Positions 31,924-40,539 of a stretch of 64,000 nt of DNA are shown here, piece after piece. A program made the position numbers and the translations under genes. Numbering within the stretch: the stretch's first letter is position 1; every line of letters begins with the position of its first letter. The notes under the pieces are model-generated. The model was not told the origin of the DNA. It was given only the letters and a program-made list of their open reading frames with translations, and did no database searches. The DNA comes from Lachnospiraceae bacterium (GTDB lineage: Bacteria; Bacillota; Clostridia; Lachnospirales; Lachnospiraceae): positions 62,001 through 126,000 of the forward strand of contig JAFXQK010000010.1 of assembly GCA_017527205.1 (NCBI GenBank), read 5' to 3'.

Positions 31924-32496
31924 ATGAAAATGAAAAGAAAATCGGTTCATCCAAATTATTCCATGTGTGTACAGCCGGCTTTTATCATAGGAACGCATAA
32001 TGAAGATGGTTCCGACAATTTTGCACCTATTACGTGGGTCAGTGCTACTTGCCAAGAGGGTGATAAATATCTGCTGGTGATCAGCATGTTTGGTACCAAA
32101 AGGACAAAGCTGAATGTTATTAGAACAGGTTTGTTTAGTGCAAATCTTGTGAGCAGAGAAATGCTTCCTCTCATGGATTATTTTGGATCGAAGCATGCCA
32201 AGGATGGAAAGAAAAATGATCTGTCGTACGGAGTTTCTCGTGGGGAAGTTTTAGACGTTCCGACTTTGGATGAGAGCCCCTGGGTATATGAATGTGAGGT
32301 TGCCAGAGCCGTGGAGACGGGAGATTCCACCACGTTTTTCTGTCATATTAGAAACATTCAGATGGATGAGACGCTTTGTCCTAAGGACATATTTGACATA
32401 GATCTGACGGTACTTGACCCGGTGATTTACTCCGGAAAATATCACAGCCTCGGAAAAATTCTTGGCGAGATTGGAGACTTTTGCAAATCCAGGTGA
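31924..32496 (+). CDS. Flavin reductase-like (FMN-binding split-barrel) protein
   Basis: 190 residues. PAFIIGTHNEDGSDNFAPITWVSATCQEG (about 18-46) and LLVISMFGTKRTKLNVIRTGLFSANLVSREML (about 51-82) form the FMN-binding split barrel. LSYGVSRGEVLDVPTLDESPWVYECEV continues the fold, as in the DIM6/NTAB-type flavin reductases. It would bind FMN and reduce flavins or a bound substrate. The ribosome site is TGGGGGG. A four-base overlap links it to a tiny frame. Confidence 0.85.
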   Translation: MKMKRKSVHPNYSMCVQPAFIIGTHNEDGSDNFAPITWVSATCQEGDKYLLVISMFGTKRTKLNVIRTGLFSANLVSREMLPLMDYFGSKHAKDGKKNDLSYGVSRGEVLDVPTLDESPWVYECEVARAVETGDSTTFFCHIRNIQMDETLCPKDIFDIDLTVLDPVIYSGKYHSLGKILGEIGDFCKSR

Positions 32497-32594
32497 TGCT
32501 TTTTGACCTGTGGCTTTTTGAACGGGATAGCAAGGAATTATGGGATGCACACATAAAATGGATCTCGCAGGAAGCCTTTGAAAATCTATTGTAG
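32496..32594 (+). CDS. Tiny overlapping frame, possible gene remnant
   Basis: 32 codons starting at the TGATG overlap with the flavin reductase stop: MLFDLWLFERDSKELWDAHIKW and on to AFENLL. The overlap would allow coupled translation, but no ribosome site or family is recognised. It may be the end of a deleted gene. Confidence 0.3.
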   Translation: MLFDLWLFERDSKELWDAHIKWISQEAFENLL

Positions 32595-32671
32595 GGACAA
32601 AAGAAAACGAAATGGTAACAGGGGGTTTGTAAAGCACAAGGAGAGGGACTGACGAAACAAGGAGAAGGAAA

Positions 32672-33118
32672 ATGAGAGAGCTTCCGCTTGTCCTGAAAAC
32701 GGTTGAGCTGCTTGAAACAAAGCCTGACATATATGTCTTTGACGGAAACGGCTATCTTCACCCGCGCCACGCGGGCATAGCCACGCATGCTTCGTTTTAC
32801 TTGGACAAACCGACCTTCGGAGTTGCAAAGTCTTATTTTCGCGTCGATAAACAAACCGATTACGTTGAACCTGAAAAGGAAGCCGGTAGCTTTACGGATA
32901 TCGTCATTGACGGAGAAGTTTATGGCAGGGCGCTGAGAACTCACAGGGACGTCAGGCCAATCTTTGTTTCCGTTGGAAATCATATCTCACTTGAAACGGC
33001 ATGTCAGCTTGCGCTGATGCTGACCGATAAGGACAGTCACGTCCCCGTGCCAACGAGGCTTGCTGATCTTGAGACGCACGTTGAACGCGAGAAGGAAAGA
33101 AGAAAAGGGAGCAAATAA
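32672..33118 (+). pseudogene. nfi: Endonuclease V lacking its N-terminal part
   Basis: 148 residues matching the C-terminal two thirds of endonuclease V: RELPLVLKTVELLETKPDIYVFDGNGYLHPRHAGIATHASF, then PTFGVAKS, FVSVGNHISLETACQLAL and PVPTRLADLETH. The family is about 220 residues long, and the missing N-terminus holds the first catalytic Asp and the strands around it. A ribosome site (AGGAGAAGG) precedes the ATG, so a product may be made, but nicking next to deoxyinosine is unlikely. Confidence 0.75.
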
Positions 33119-33168
33119 CGAAGGAAAGGTCTGACGAGATTCACGCAATAACGAAAAGGAGGATTCCT

Positions 33169-33333
33169 ATGAATGAGTATGTTATCAGGGAAGTAAGAAA
33201 GGAGGATGCCGGGAGACTGGCCGAAATCTATGCATATTATGTTCAGAATACGGCGATTTCCTTTGAGTATGAAGCTCCATCAACCCATCCGATGGGCCTG
33301 GACGCCAGCGCAATGCCCGCGCTTTTTTTCTGA
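33169..33333 (+). pseudogene. Truncated GNAT acetyltransferase
   Basis: A strong AAAAGGAGG site precedes ATG 33169. MNEYVIREVRKEDAGRLAEIYAYYVQNTAISFEYEAPS is the start of a phosphinothricin-type GNAT, but after about 40 residues the frame runs into a terminator (GLDASAMPALFF-stop). The acetyl-CoA site is missing. Confidence 0.8.
33307..33329 (+). terminator. Terminator joined to the truncated GNAT gene
   Basis: AGCGC-AATGCCC-GCGCT followed by seven T. It forms the last codons of the broken GNAT frame. Confidence 0.65.
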
Positions 33334-33364
33334 TGAGGCGCAACCTCCGCGCTGTTGCTGACGA

Positions 33365-33393
33365 TTGACCAAAGGTTTGGCTTTTGATATACT
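33365..33393 (+). promoter_or_regulatory. Promoter of the GH5 lipoprotein gene
   Basis: TTGACC (33365-33370), 17 bases, TATACT (33388-33393), 45 bases before the start codon. Confidence 0.65.
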
Positions 33394-33438
33394 TTAAGAA
33401 ATGGCTTTTGATTATTGTGACAAAAGGAGTGTGAACAT

Positions 33439-34821
33439 ATGAAGAAAAAAATATATGGTTTGATTTTGGCAATGATGATGACCGTTTCTTTATGTGCATG
33501 TGGCGGCGGGGGAGAAGCTAGTAACTCTAAGGCGGAGAGCTCCGAGACCTTGCAGGAAACTACGCCGAGTGAGAGCGCTGGCAAGGAAACGGCTGGTACT
33601 GCAGAGAGCACTGAAAAAAAAGAGACAAAAGAGTCGGAAGAATCAAAAGAGGAGGCTCTTACGTTTGAAACGGCGAAGCCGGGCGACGTTGTTGACGGAA
33701 TCGTTGTGGTTGCCAAGAAAGCGCCTCTTGAGATTCCCGATAACGAAGCGCTTCAGTTTATCAGGGACCTGGAGATCGGTTGGAACCTTGGAAATACCTT
33801 TGAAGCAAGCGATTGCAACTGGCTTAGCAATGAGATGGACTATGAAAGTGCCTGGTGTGGCGCCAAGACGACTCAGGGTCTTATTAAGGAGCTGAAAAAT
33901 GCCGGCTTCAAGACGATCAGGGTTCCCGTGTCATGGCACAATCATATTGACGAGAACTACAATATCAGTCCGGCCTGGATGGACAGGGTCGAGGAGGTTG
34001 TGAAATGGGCTCTGGATGAGGACATGTATGTCATCATCAACATTCATCACGACAATGCCGAAGATTTTGAGTATCCGTCCTATGACAAGCTTGACCATGC
34101 AAAGGCATACGTTACCAAGATCTGGTCGCAGATTGCAGACCGGTTTGCCGATTATGACGAGCATCTGATCTATGAGACAATGAATGAGCCGAGACAGGTG
34201 GGTACCAATAACGAGTGGTGGATCAACGTAAGCTCAGATGTTGGAAAGGAGTGCATGGACTGCGTCAACCAGTTAAACCAGGCGATCGTTGACGTGATCC
34301 GTGATAACGGCAAGGGATACAATACTTCCAGATATATCATGGCTCCCGGATACTGTGCTTCCGCTGACTACGTGATCGCTGACGGTTACAAGCTGCCGGA
34401 GGATCCCAAGGCTACCGCTGAGAATAGGATCATCGTATCAGTGCATGCGTACACGCCCTATAATTTTGCACTCAATCAAGGGAGCGGTTCAACGGACGTA
34501 TTTGACATTAAGACCAAGAAGGGTACCGGGGACATTGACGGTTTTATGAAGAAGCTTTACGACAAGTTCGTTTCTCAGGGTATTCCCGTTCTGATCGGAG
34601 AGTTTGGCGCCCTTGACAAGAACAATATCGATTCGAGGATGCAGTTCGCGGCTTATTATACCTACAACGCAAGACATTATGGCATGTCCTGTTTGTTCTG
34701 GGATAATAATGCTTATAAGACAAGCGGAGAGAACTTTAGACTGATCGACAGGAAATCTCTTACCTGGGTATTTCCTGAGATCGTTGACCAGATGATGCAT
34801 TACTGTGGAGACGAGGAATAG
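33439..34821 (+). CDS. Glycoside hydrolase family 5 lipoprotein (endoglucanase type)
   Basis: 460 residues. A signal peptide with lipobox (VSLCAC, lipidated Cys about 21) and an S/T/E/K-rich linker to about 75 are followed by a GH5 domain. The domain opens with LEIGWNLGNTFEA, contains TIRVPVSWHNHID and VIINIHHDN, the acid/base Glu in YETMNEPR (about 249), and the nucleophile Glu in PVLIGEFGALD (about 388). It would cut beta-1,4-glucans or related polysaccharides at the cell surface. The ribosome site is AAAGGAGTG. A GH3 enzyme that could finish oligosaccharides is encoded 2.8 kb downstream. Confidence 0.93.
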   Translation: MKKKIYGLILAMMMTVSLCACGGGGEASNSKAESSETLQETTPSESAGKETAGTAESTEKKETKESEESKEEALTFETAKPGDVVDGIVVVAKKAPLEIPDNEALQFIRDLEIGWNLGNTFEASDCNWLSNEMDYESAWCGAKTTQGLIKELKNAGFKTIRVPVSWHNHIDENYNISPAWMDRVEEVVKWALDEDMYVIINIHHDNAEDFEYPSYDKLDHAKAYVTKIWSQIADRFADYDEHLIYETMNEPRQVGTNNEWWINVSSDVGKECMDCVNQLNQAIVDVIRDNGKGYNTSRYIMAPGYCASADYVIADGYKLPEDPKATAENRIIVSVHAYTPYNFALNQGSGSTDVFDIKTKKGTGDIDGFMKKLYDKFVSQGIPVLIGEFGALDKNNIDSRMQFAAYYTYNARHYGMSCLFWDNNAYKTSGENFRLIDRKSLTWVFPEIVDQMMHYCGDEE

Positions 34822-35010
34822 TAACGATTATGAGACATTTTTATGGCCCCCAAAGCCCTAAAATAAGGCAACGTAACAAGGTATGTTACATTCTGCACGT
34901 GTAAGTTGCTTGCCTGTAAGCTTCCTGATGCGGTACGATGACATCATCAAAGGCACCATGGGCTGATGAAAAATTTAGGTGGTGAAGTCATCGGAAAGTG
35001 AGGAATGATC

Positions 35011-35469
35011 ATGGATCAAATGGGAAATAAAATTGCCAGTAGGCGAAAAGAACTTGGCATGACGCAGGTGAGCCTGGCAGATGCATTGGCGGTCACAAGG
35101 CAGACGGTATCGCGCTGGGAGGCAGGAACGGTTTTGCCGGATATCGATAAGATCGGCGACATCGCAAGGATCCTTGGCGTCAGCTGCGACTATCTTCTGA
35201 AGGATGAGATAGAAGAATGCGATCCGGCATCGGAAAAACAGATCCCCTCCGCAGTAAGTGGACTTCTTATGGAGATGAAGGGGAAGAACGTGAAACTCGA
35301 TTTTTGCGAAGAGGAAGTAGACGTCGATCTGTATGACGAGGTCTGCACGGTGACGGGTTTTGAAGGTAATTGGATCAAGGTTGTGGGACATACAAAGAAG
35401 GGAGACATAGAGAAGCTGATTCCCTTGTCGTCCATCTTTTCCATCGAGATTGTGAAGGAGGGCGAATAA
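35011..35469 (+). CDS. XRE-family regulator with small beta-barrel-like C-terminal domain
   Basis: 152 residues: IASRRKELGMTQVSLADALAVTRQTVSRWEAGTVLPDIDKIGDIARILGVSCDYLL is an XRE domain. From about residue 90, GKNVKLDFCEEEVDVDLYDEVCTVTGFEGNWIKVVGHTKKGDIEKLIPLSSIFSIEIV forms a small beta-rich domain that recurs in the next protein. Start 35011 is chosen over 35005 by spacing from GTGAGG. The stop overlaps the next ATG by one base. Confidence 0.8.
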   Translation: MDQMGNKIASRRKELGMTQVSLADALAVTRQTVSRWEAGTVLPDIDKIGDIARILGVSCDYLLKDEIEECDPASEKQIPSAVSGLLMEMKGKNVKLDFCEEEVDVDLYDEVCTVTGFEGNWIKVVGHTKKGDIEKLIPLSSIFSIEIVKEGE

Positions 35470-35822
35470 TGGAATATATCATATGGATACCGGCCATTCT
35501 TGGTTTATTTGCCTTTCTAAGTATAGGGGATCTCAAGAACCGCATCAGCAGATTGGAAGATCAACTGAGCTTCATAAAGGGAAGTCCCGCGCATGCGGAA
35601 AAAGCGGCACTTAGGAAGCTTTTGAATGATTATGTTAACAAAAACGTGGAATTGGAATTTCGCGGTGAACAGTATGACGGTGATCTGAGCGTTCCGGGAA
35701 ATACCTGCACCGTCCTGGCCGTGGATGAGGAATGGGTCTTTGTACGGATCGTAACCAGGAAAGAGGAGAAAGAGAAATTGTTCAGGCTGTCTCAGATCAG
35801 CGGCGTGAAAGGAATTGCATAA
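35469..35822 (+). CDS. Small membrane-anchored protein sharing a domain with its upstream regulator
   Basis: 117 residues. One N-terminal membrane helix (IIWIPAILGLFAFLSIG) and a short coiled-coil-like stretch are followed by a domain NVELEFRGEQYDGDLSVPGNTCTVLAVDEEWVFVRIVTRKEEKEKLFRLSQISGVKGI. This parallels the end of the preceding XRE protein. TAATG overlap makes coupled expression likely. The pair may form a membrane/cytoplasm switch; that is inference. A terminator follows at 35861. Confidence 0.7.
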   Translation: MEYIIWIPAILGLFAFLSIGDLKNRISRLEDQLSFIKGSPAHAEKAALRKLLNDYVNKNVELEFRGEQYDGDLSVPGNTCTVLAVDEEWVFVRIVTRKEEKEKLFRLSQISGVKGIA

Positions 35823-35860
35823 TTAAGTGAACGCAATGCCGGAAAACTTAAGAAGGTGAC

Positions 35861-35897
35861 AAAGCAGCAGATCCACGCGAGGACCGGCTGCTTTTTT
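35861..35897 (+). terminator. Terminator
   Basis: AAAGCAGC pairs with GCTGCTTT, with additional T's after the stem; it separates two convergent genes. Confidence 0.7.
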
Positions 35898-35910
35898 GGA
35901 TCATGCTTTC

Positions 35911-36438
35911 TCAATAATCAACCTCCGTTCCGTGAACGTAGACCTCCTGGCAGAGCTCCCACAGGCCGTCATCGTTTGCAAGCTCATAGAACATGTAGGA
36001 ATTATCCTTTCGGATTTCGAATCTCCACTCATTTAGCTGAATCACCTGCATCCTGCCATCCTTTGTGACAAAGATCAGTTCAGTGCCCGCATCGCAGGCG
36101 GCTTGATCACTTACGCTGTCAAGCCGGATCTCAAGTGAGCGTACCTTATCGGTGATCTGATCGATCAATTCTGCATCCTCCGTGCGATGTCTGTGATACC
36201 CGTCCTCCCAGCAAAGCCCCAGTTCAAAGGCGACAATGTCTTCCTCCAGCAATGTCTTTTTTACATCCTCATCCACATAATCCAGAAGAGAAGCCGTATT
36301 TTTTGTCCAGGATTCCACGATGCCAGGCGCGGAATCCACGCTTTCCACCCAGGCAGAGTTTGGTGCATCCATGATCTTTACCATGAACGCGAATCCTAAA
36401 AGGAACATTGTCGATAATATGCGTAATAGCTTTACCAT
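35911..36438 (-). CDS. Hypothetical protein with N-terminal signal or anchor
   Basis: 175 residues: MVKLLRILSTMFLLGFAFMVKI is a signal peptide or membrane anchor, the rest is acidic and soluble (SWTKNTASLLDYVDEDVKKTLLEEDIVAFELGLCWEDGYHRHRTEDAELIDQITDKVRSLE). No family is recognised. The rest contains three Cys. It is convergent with the preceding gene pair and separated by a terminator. The start is ATG at 36438, with a weak ribosome site (AGAGATGG). Confidence 0.6.
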   Translation of the reverse strand: MVKLLRILSTMFLLGFAFMVKIMDAPNSAWVESVDSAPGIVESWTKNTASLLDYVDEDVKKTLLEEDIVAFELGLCWEDGYHRHRTEDAELIDQITDKVRSLEIRLDSVSDQAACDAGTELIFVTKDGRMQVIQLNEWRFEIRKDNSYMFYELANDDGLWELCQEVYVHGTEVDY

Positions 36439-36613
36439 CTCTTATACCTCGTCTTGTTGATCTTCAGTCGTTATGACCCTTTGAAGATACAGACGACGTT
36501 TATCAAAAAAAGTTCTAATAAAGAAGAGCTTTAAAAATCTTTGTAGTTTTTGGTGGTCATTTTGTGGGAATTATGTGATAATGGTTTTGTATATGGAAAC
36601 AGGAGGGCGACGT

Positions 36614-37300
36614 ATGAAACTTCAGGATGACGAAAAAAGGTTTCCTTTATATCATAGAGTAAAGAAGGATCATGACATCAACATTTATGTCGAGGAACAA
36701 AATAAGTCCATGTATGCATTGGGCTATACGGAGCACAGCTTCGCGCACATAGGCATGGTGGTGGATCGAATCGGGTATATTCTCGAAACGCTCGGATGGG
36801 ATGATCATACCATCGACCTTGCGCTTACGGCAGCCTACATGCATGACCTCGGGAATGTGATCAATCGTGTGGATCACAGTCAGTCCGGGGCGCTGATGAC
36901 ATTTTATCTTTTGGATAAAATGGGGGTACCCGCGGAGGACATTGCACCTATCATCCGTGCCATTGGAAATCATGACGAGGGGAGCGGCGTGCCGGTCAGC
37001 AACATCGCTGCGGCTCTCATTTTGGCGGATAAGTCGGATGTCAGAAGAAGCCGCGTGCAGGACTTTGATGAGAAGAACTACGACATTCATGACCGGGTGA
37101 ATTATTCTGTTACGTCCTCCGTACTCAAGATCAATCAGGAGCATACGGCGATCAAGCTAAAGCTGGAAATCGACACGAGATACGGCGAGATCGGTGAATA
37201 TTTTGAAATCTTTATGGAACGCATGCTGCTTTGCCGCAAGGCAGCAAGATTCTTAAATTTGGACTTTCATCTGATCATTAATGAGCAGACGTTAATGTGA
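36614..37300 (+). CDS. HD-domain phosphohydrolase
   Basis: 228 residues with the HD signature: FAHIGMVVDRIGYIL (His about 40), AYMHDLGNVINRVDHSQSGA (HD pair about 77-78), RAIGNHDEGSG and LILADKSDVRRSR. It is a metal-dependent phosphohydrolase whose substrate cannot be read from sequence. Start 36614 follows AGGAGGGCGA; the frame is open to 36575. It is a single-gene unit. Confidence 0.85.
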   Translation: MKLQDDEKRFPLYHRVKKDHDINIYVEEQNKSMYALGYTEHSFAHIGMVVDRIGYILETLGWDDHTIDLALTAAYMHDLGNVINRVDHSQSGALMTFYLLDKMGVPAEDIAPIIRAIGNHDEGSGVPVSNIAAALILADKSDVRRSRVQDFDEKNYDIHDRVNYSVTSSVLKINQEHTAIKLKLEIDTRYGEIGEYFEIFMERMLLCRKAARFLNLDFHLIINEQTLM

Positions 37301-37382
37301 CGTGAAAGGGATCGAGAACTTAAGTGAAAGCAACATAGGAAAGCCTAAGATAGTGCAAAGTTTAGTATGTTGAACGAGAAGG

Positions 37383-37550
37383 CGGTATGGGAATGCGTAT
37401 GAGCTCCCAAGTCCGAAGGCAAAAGAATTGAGGATGATTTTTCAAAGGATTTGTAAGGAGCATGGAATTTTGCGGACGCCGAATGAGTGCTTTCAGTTTA
37501 TGCAGGAGCTGCCGGACAGGTTTCAGCAGATGAGTTTGTTTGACATGTAA
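37383..37550 (+). pseudogene. C-terminal fragment of a radical SAM protein
   Basis: In frame from 37383 to TAA 37548-37550 the sequence reads RYGNAYELPSPKAKELRMIF, then RICKEHGILRTPNECFQFM and PDRFQQMSLFDM. This is the tail of the same SPL-type radical SAM family as the pseudogene at 8944-9491. A stop codon precedes it and no start exists. It shows that a second, longer-lost copy was once here. Confidence 0.8.
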
Positions 37551-37595
37551 AACGGGGAGCTGATTTCTGAAATGGGTTCATAAGTAAAATGATTT

Positions 37596-37611
37596 GGGAA
37601 AACGTTTTTAG
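37596..37611 (+). promoter_or_regulatory. cre-like palindrome upstream of the GH3 gene
   Basis: GGGAAAACGTTTTTAG contains the 10-bp palindrome AAAACGTTTT (37599-37608) and resembles the operator of LacI/CcpA-type regulators. It lies 25 bases before the start codon of a beta-glucosidase-type gene, so sugar repression is plausible. Confidence 0.4.
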
Positions 37612-37632
37612 GTTGATGAAGGTGAGGTTAGT

Positions 37633-39822
37633 ATGGATAAGAAAGCATTGGAAGCATTGTTAAATGATATGTCAACGGAAGAGAAGGTCATGCAACTGGT
37701 ACAGCTCTCGGGGTCTGAGTATGAGGCAGCCGCCGAGATCACCGGAGTGGAAAGAGGTCAGGCAAAGGACAACGTAAGAAGACTTGCCGGAAGTACCCTG
37801 GGGATCTGGGGAAGCAAAAGACTTAGAAAAATTCAGGAACAGTATATGAGCGAGCATCCGCATCATATCCCTCTGATGTTTATGCTTGACGTGATACACG
37901 GACATAAAACGGTTCTGCCCTGCCCCTTGGGCCAGGGAGCGACGTTTGATCCGGAAGCGGTAAAAAAAGGCGCCGAAATGCAGGCGAAGGAGGCAGCCGC
38001 CGATGGCGTTCATGCCACCTTCTCTCCCATGGCGGATCTTTGCAGGGATGCGAGATGGGGAAGGATCATGGAATCCACCGGCGAGGATAAGCTCTTAAAT
38101 TCACGCATGGCTGCGGCCATGGTCGAGGGATATCAGGGGAAGGATTTAAGAGACAATGCCCACGTGGCGGCCTGCGTCAAGCATTTCGCGGCCTATGGCG
38201 CTGCCGAGGGCGGAAGGGATTATAACAATACGGAGCTTTCCGAGCATACTCTCAGGGAGCACTATCTGCGGGCATATGGGGAAGCCATAAAGAAAAAACC
38301 TGCGATGGTCATGACTTCCTTTAACAGCATCAATGGTATTCCCGCGACGGGCAACAAATTCCTTATGAAAAAGATCTTAAGGGAAGAGTTTGGTTTTCAG
38401 GGAGTCCTCATCTCTGACTGGGGCGCCGTAGGAGAAATGATCAATCATGGGTTTGCCGAGGATCAGAGGGACGCCGCCCTGAAGGGAATGATGGCAGGCG
38501 TGGACATTGACATGTGCTCCGGTTGCTACAGCGCATGTCTTGAGGAACTTTTGAACACGGGAGCCGTGTCCATGGAGATGCTTGATGAGGCGGTTTTGCG
38601 GGTTCTTACCATGAAAAATGACCTTGGGCTCTTTGAGGATCCTTACAGGGGACTTTCGATGGATGGCCCCGTGGTCACCGAAGAGAGCAGGCGTCTGGCG
38701 AGGGAGGCGGTTGCCGCAAGCCTTGTGCTTCTTGAAAACAAGGGAAATGCACTGCCGCTCAGAAAAGAAAAGATTGCGTTCATCGGTCCGTATGCAGATA
38801 CCAAAAGGCTTCAGAGCTCCTGGGCTTTTTCGGGAGAGGATGAGAACACCGTAACCGTATGGGAGGCGGCTTCGGAGGTATGCGAGCCGGAAAATAGAAG
38901 GGTTGCCACGGGCTGTACCATGCTCGATCAGGATGCCGTGACGGCGCGGGAGATTTGTCATGAGGAGGACTGGCAGGAGAAAAATGACAGGCTCCTGGCT
39001 GAGGCCATGAGCGTGGCGGCATGGGCGGATACCGTGGTCTTATGTCTTGGAGAAGACAGTACGCAATCTGGAGAAGCGACGAGCAAGGCGAGGATTCAGC
39101 TTCCGGCGGTGCAGCTTCATTTGTTAAGGGAGATCAAAAAAACAGGAAAAAGAATCGTTACGCTGATATTTACGGGCAGACCACTTGAGCTTATGGAGGT
39201 GCGGGAGCTTTCGGATGCGCTGATGATCTGTTGGCTGCCGGGTACCGAAGGCGGACATGGCATACTTGACGTTTTGACGGGAAAGGTCTCGCCTTCCGGA
39301 AGGCTGACAGTGAGTTTTCCGTATACCGTAGGGCAGGAGCCCCTGCATTACGACATGTATCCCACGGGGCGTCCAAAACCCGACGAAAAAGGGAATTACC
39401 CCTATACGTCAAGATATCTTGACTGTGAAAACGGAGCGCTCTATCCTTTTGGATATGGTCTTTCCTATACTTCCTTTGCATTTACCGATCCGAAGCTGAG
39501 CGCGCAAACGATGTCTGTACGTGGTGCGATCGCGGCTTCCGTAACCGTCAAAAATACTGGCAGCAGGAAGGGAAGCGTCACGGTTCAGCTCTATATCAGA
39601 GATCTCACAAGTAGCCGCGTTCGTCCTGTCAGAGAACTGGCCGATTTTAAGAAGATCTCCTTAGATCCAGGGGCAGAAGAGGAAGTGAGCTTCGTCATCC
39701 GTGAGGAAATGCTGCGTTTTTGGACTGCGGAAGAAACATGGGAGAGTGAAGCAGGAAAGTTCCATGTCTGGATTTGCAACGACAGCCGCGACGGAGAGCC
39801 GCTGGAATTCCAATTGATATAA
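37633..39822 (+). CDS. Glycoside hydrolase family 3 enzyme (beta-glucosidase type)
   Basis: 729 residues, no signal peptide, so cytoplasmic. The GH3 N-terminal domain shows GQGATFDPEAVKKGAEMQAKEAAADGVHATFSPMADLCRDARWGR, KHFAAYGAAEGGRDYNN and the nucleophile Asp in ISDWGAV (about 261). The C-terminal alpha/beta sandwich (IAFIGPYAD, VVLCLGEDSTQSGEA, GHGILDVLTGKVSPSGRLTVSFP) is followed by a fibronectin-III-like end (VTVQLYIRD). It would hydrolyse oligosaccharides imported after GH5 action. Start ATG 37633 follows GGTGAGG. Confidence 0.93.
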   Translation: MDKKALEALLNDMSTEEKVMQLVQLSGSEYEAAAEITGVERGQAKDNVRRLAGSTLGIWGSKRLRKIQEQYMSEHPHHIPLMFMLDVIHGHKTVLPCPLGQGATFDPEAVKKGAEMQAKEAAADGVHATFSPMADLCRDARWGRIMESTGEDKLLNSRMAAAMVEGYQGKDLRDNAHVAACVKHFAAYGAAEGGRDYNNTELSEHTLREHYLRAYGEAIKKKPAMVMTSFNSINGIPATGNKFLMKKILREEFGFQGVLISDWGAVGEMINHGFAEDQRDAALKGMMAGVDIDMCSGCYSACLEELLNTGAVSMEMLDEAVLRVLTMKNDLGLFEDPYRGLSMDGPVVTEESRRLAREAVAASLVLLENKGNALPLRKEKIAFIGPYADTKRLQSSWAFSGEDENTVTVWEAASEVCEPENRRVATGCTMLDQDAVTAREICHEEDWQEKNDRLLAEAMSVAAWADTVVLCLGEDSTQSGEATSKARIQLPAVQLHLLREIKKTGKRIVTLIFTGRPLELMEVRELSDALMICWLPGTEGGHGILDVLTGKVSPSGRLTVSFPYTVGQEPLHYDMYPTGRPKPDEKGNYPYTSRYLDCENGALYPFGYGLSYTSFAFTDPKLSAQTMSVRGAIAASVTVKNTGSRKGSVTVQLYIRDLTSSRVRPVRELADFKKISLDPGAEEEVSFVIREEMLRFWTAEETWESEAGKFHVWICNDSRDGEPLEFQLI

Positions 39823-39901
39823 GGAGAAAACTGGGTGCCCGAAATTATGCAGGGCTCGAAGAGCAACTGAAAAAATAGCCAGGATGCGTAGGTAAATCGA
39901 A

Positions 39902-40498
39902 ATGAAACGAGAAAACGATGAGTATGGCAGAAATAAGATGAAACACGTGAAAGTCGTTAAATCAAAGAGAAAAAGTATTTCCGTGGAAGTGACTGCGGAT
40001 GCGGAGGTCATTGTCCGGGCGCCGAGATGGATATCGAATGCTGCGGTTGTCGATTTTCTGGAAAAGCATCAGGAGTTCATTGAAAAGAATCTTGCGAAGA
40101 TGGAGCAGCGCAGGGAAGCCCTGGCATCCATTCCGAAAATTACGGAGGATGAGCTGAAAGCTCTGGCGGAGCAGGCAAAAGAGGTGATTCCTCAGAGAGT
40201 CGCTTTTTATGCACCGCTCATTGGCGTCACCTATCATCGCATTACAATCAGGAATCAGCGCACCAGATGGGGGAGCTGCAGCACGAAGGGGAACCTCAAT
40301 TTCAATGTTGCGCTGATGAAGGTGCCCCCGCAGGTGCTGGATTATGTCGTTGTCCATGAGCTTTGCCACAGGCTCGAAATGAATCACTCCGCCAGATTTT
40401 GGGAAAGGGTTGCTGCGATTTTCCCGGAATATAAAATCTGGCGGAAATGGTTAAAGGACAACGGAGTAAGGATCATGGCTGAGTTTGGCGGCATCTAG
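39902..40498 (+). CDS. YgjP/DUF45-type metallopeptidase
   Basis: 198 residues. The zinc site is VVHELCHRLEMNHSARFWERV (HExxH with a downstream His; about 159-179), preceded by NQRTRWGSCSTKGNLNFN. The N-terminal VVKSKRKSISVEVTADAEVIVRAP is the usual beginning. These proteins may act on phage- or restriction-linked substrates; no target is known. ATG 39938 (MKHVK) is a possible later start, and the ribosome site for 39902 is modest (AGGT). Confidence 0.85.
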   Translation: MKRENDEYGRNKMKHVKVVKSKRKSISVEVTADAEVIVRAPRWISNAAVVDFLEKHQEFIEKNLAKMEQRREALASIPKITEDELKALAEQAKEVIPQRVAFYAPLIGVTYHRITIRNQRTRWGSCSTKGNLNFNVALMKVPPQVLDYVVVHELCHRLEMNHSARFWERVAAIFPEYKIWRKWLKDNGVRIMAEFGGI

Positions 40499-40539
40499 AA
40501 AAGAATGCTCCAATGCTCCGTAAGTATTTCACGCTGGCG

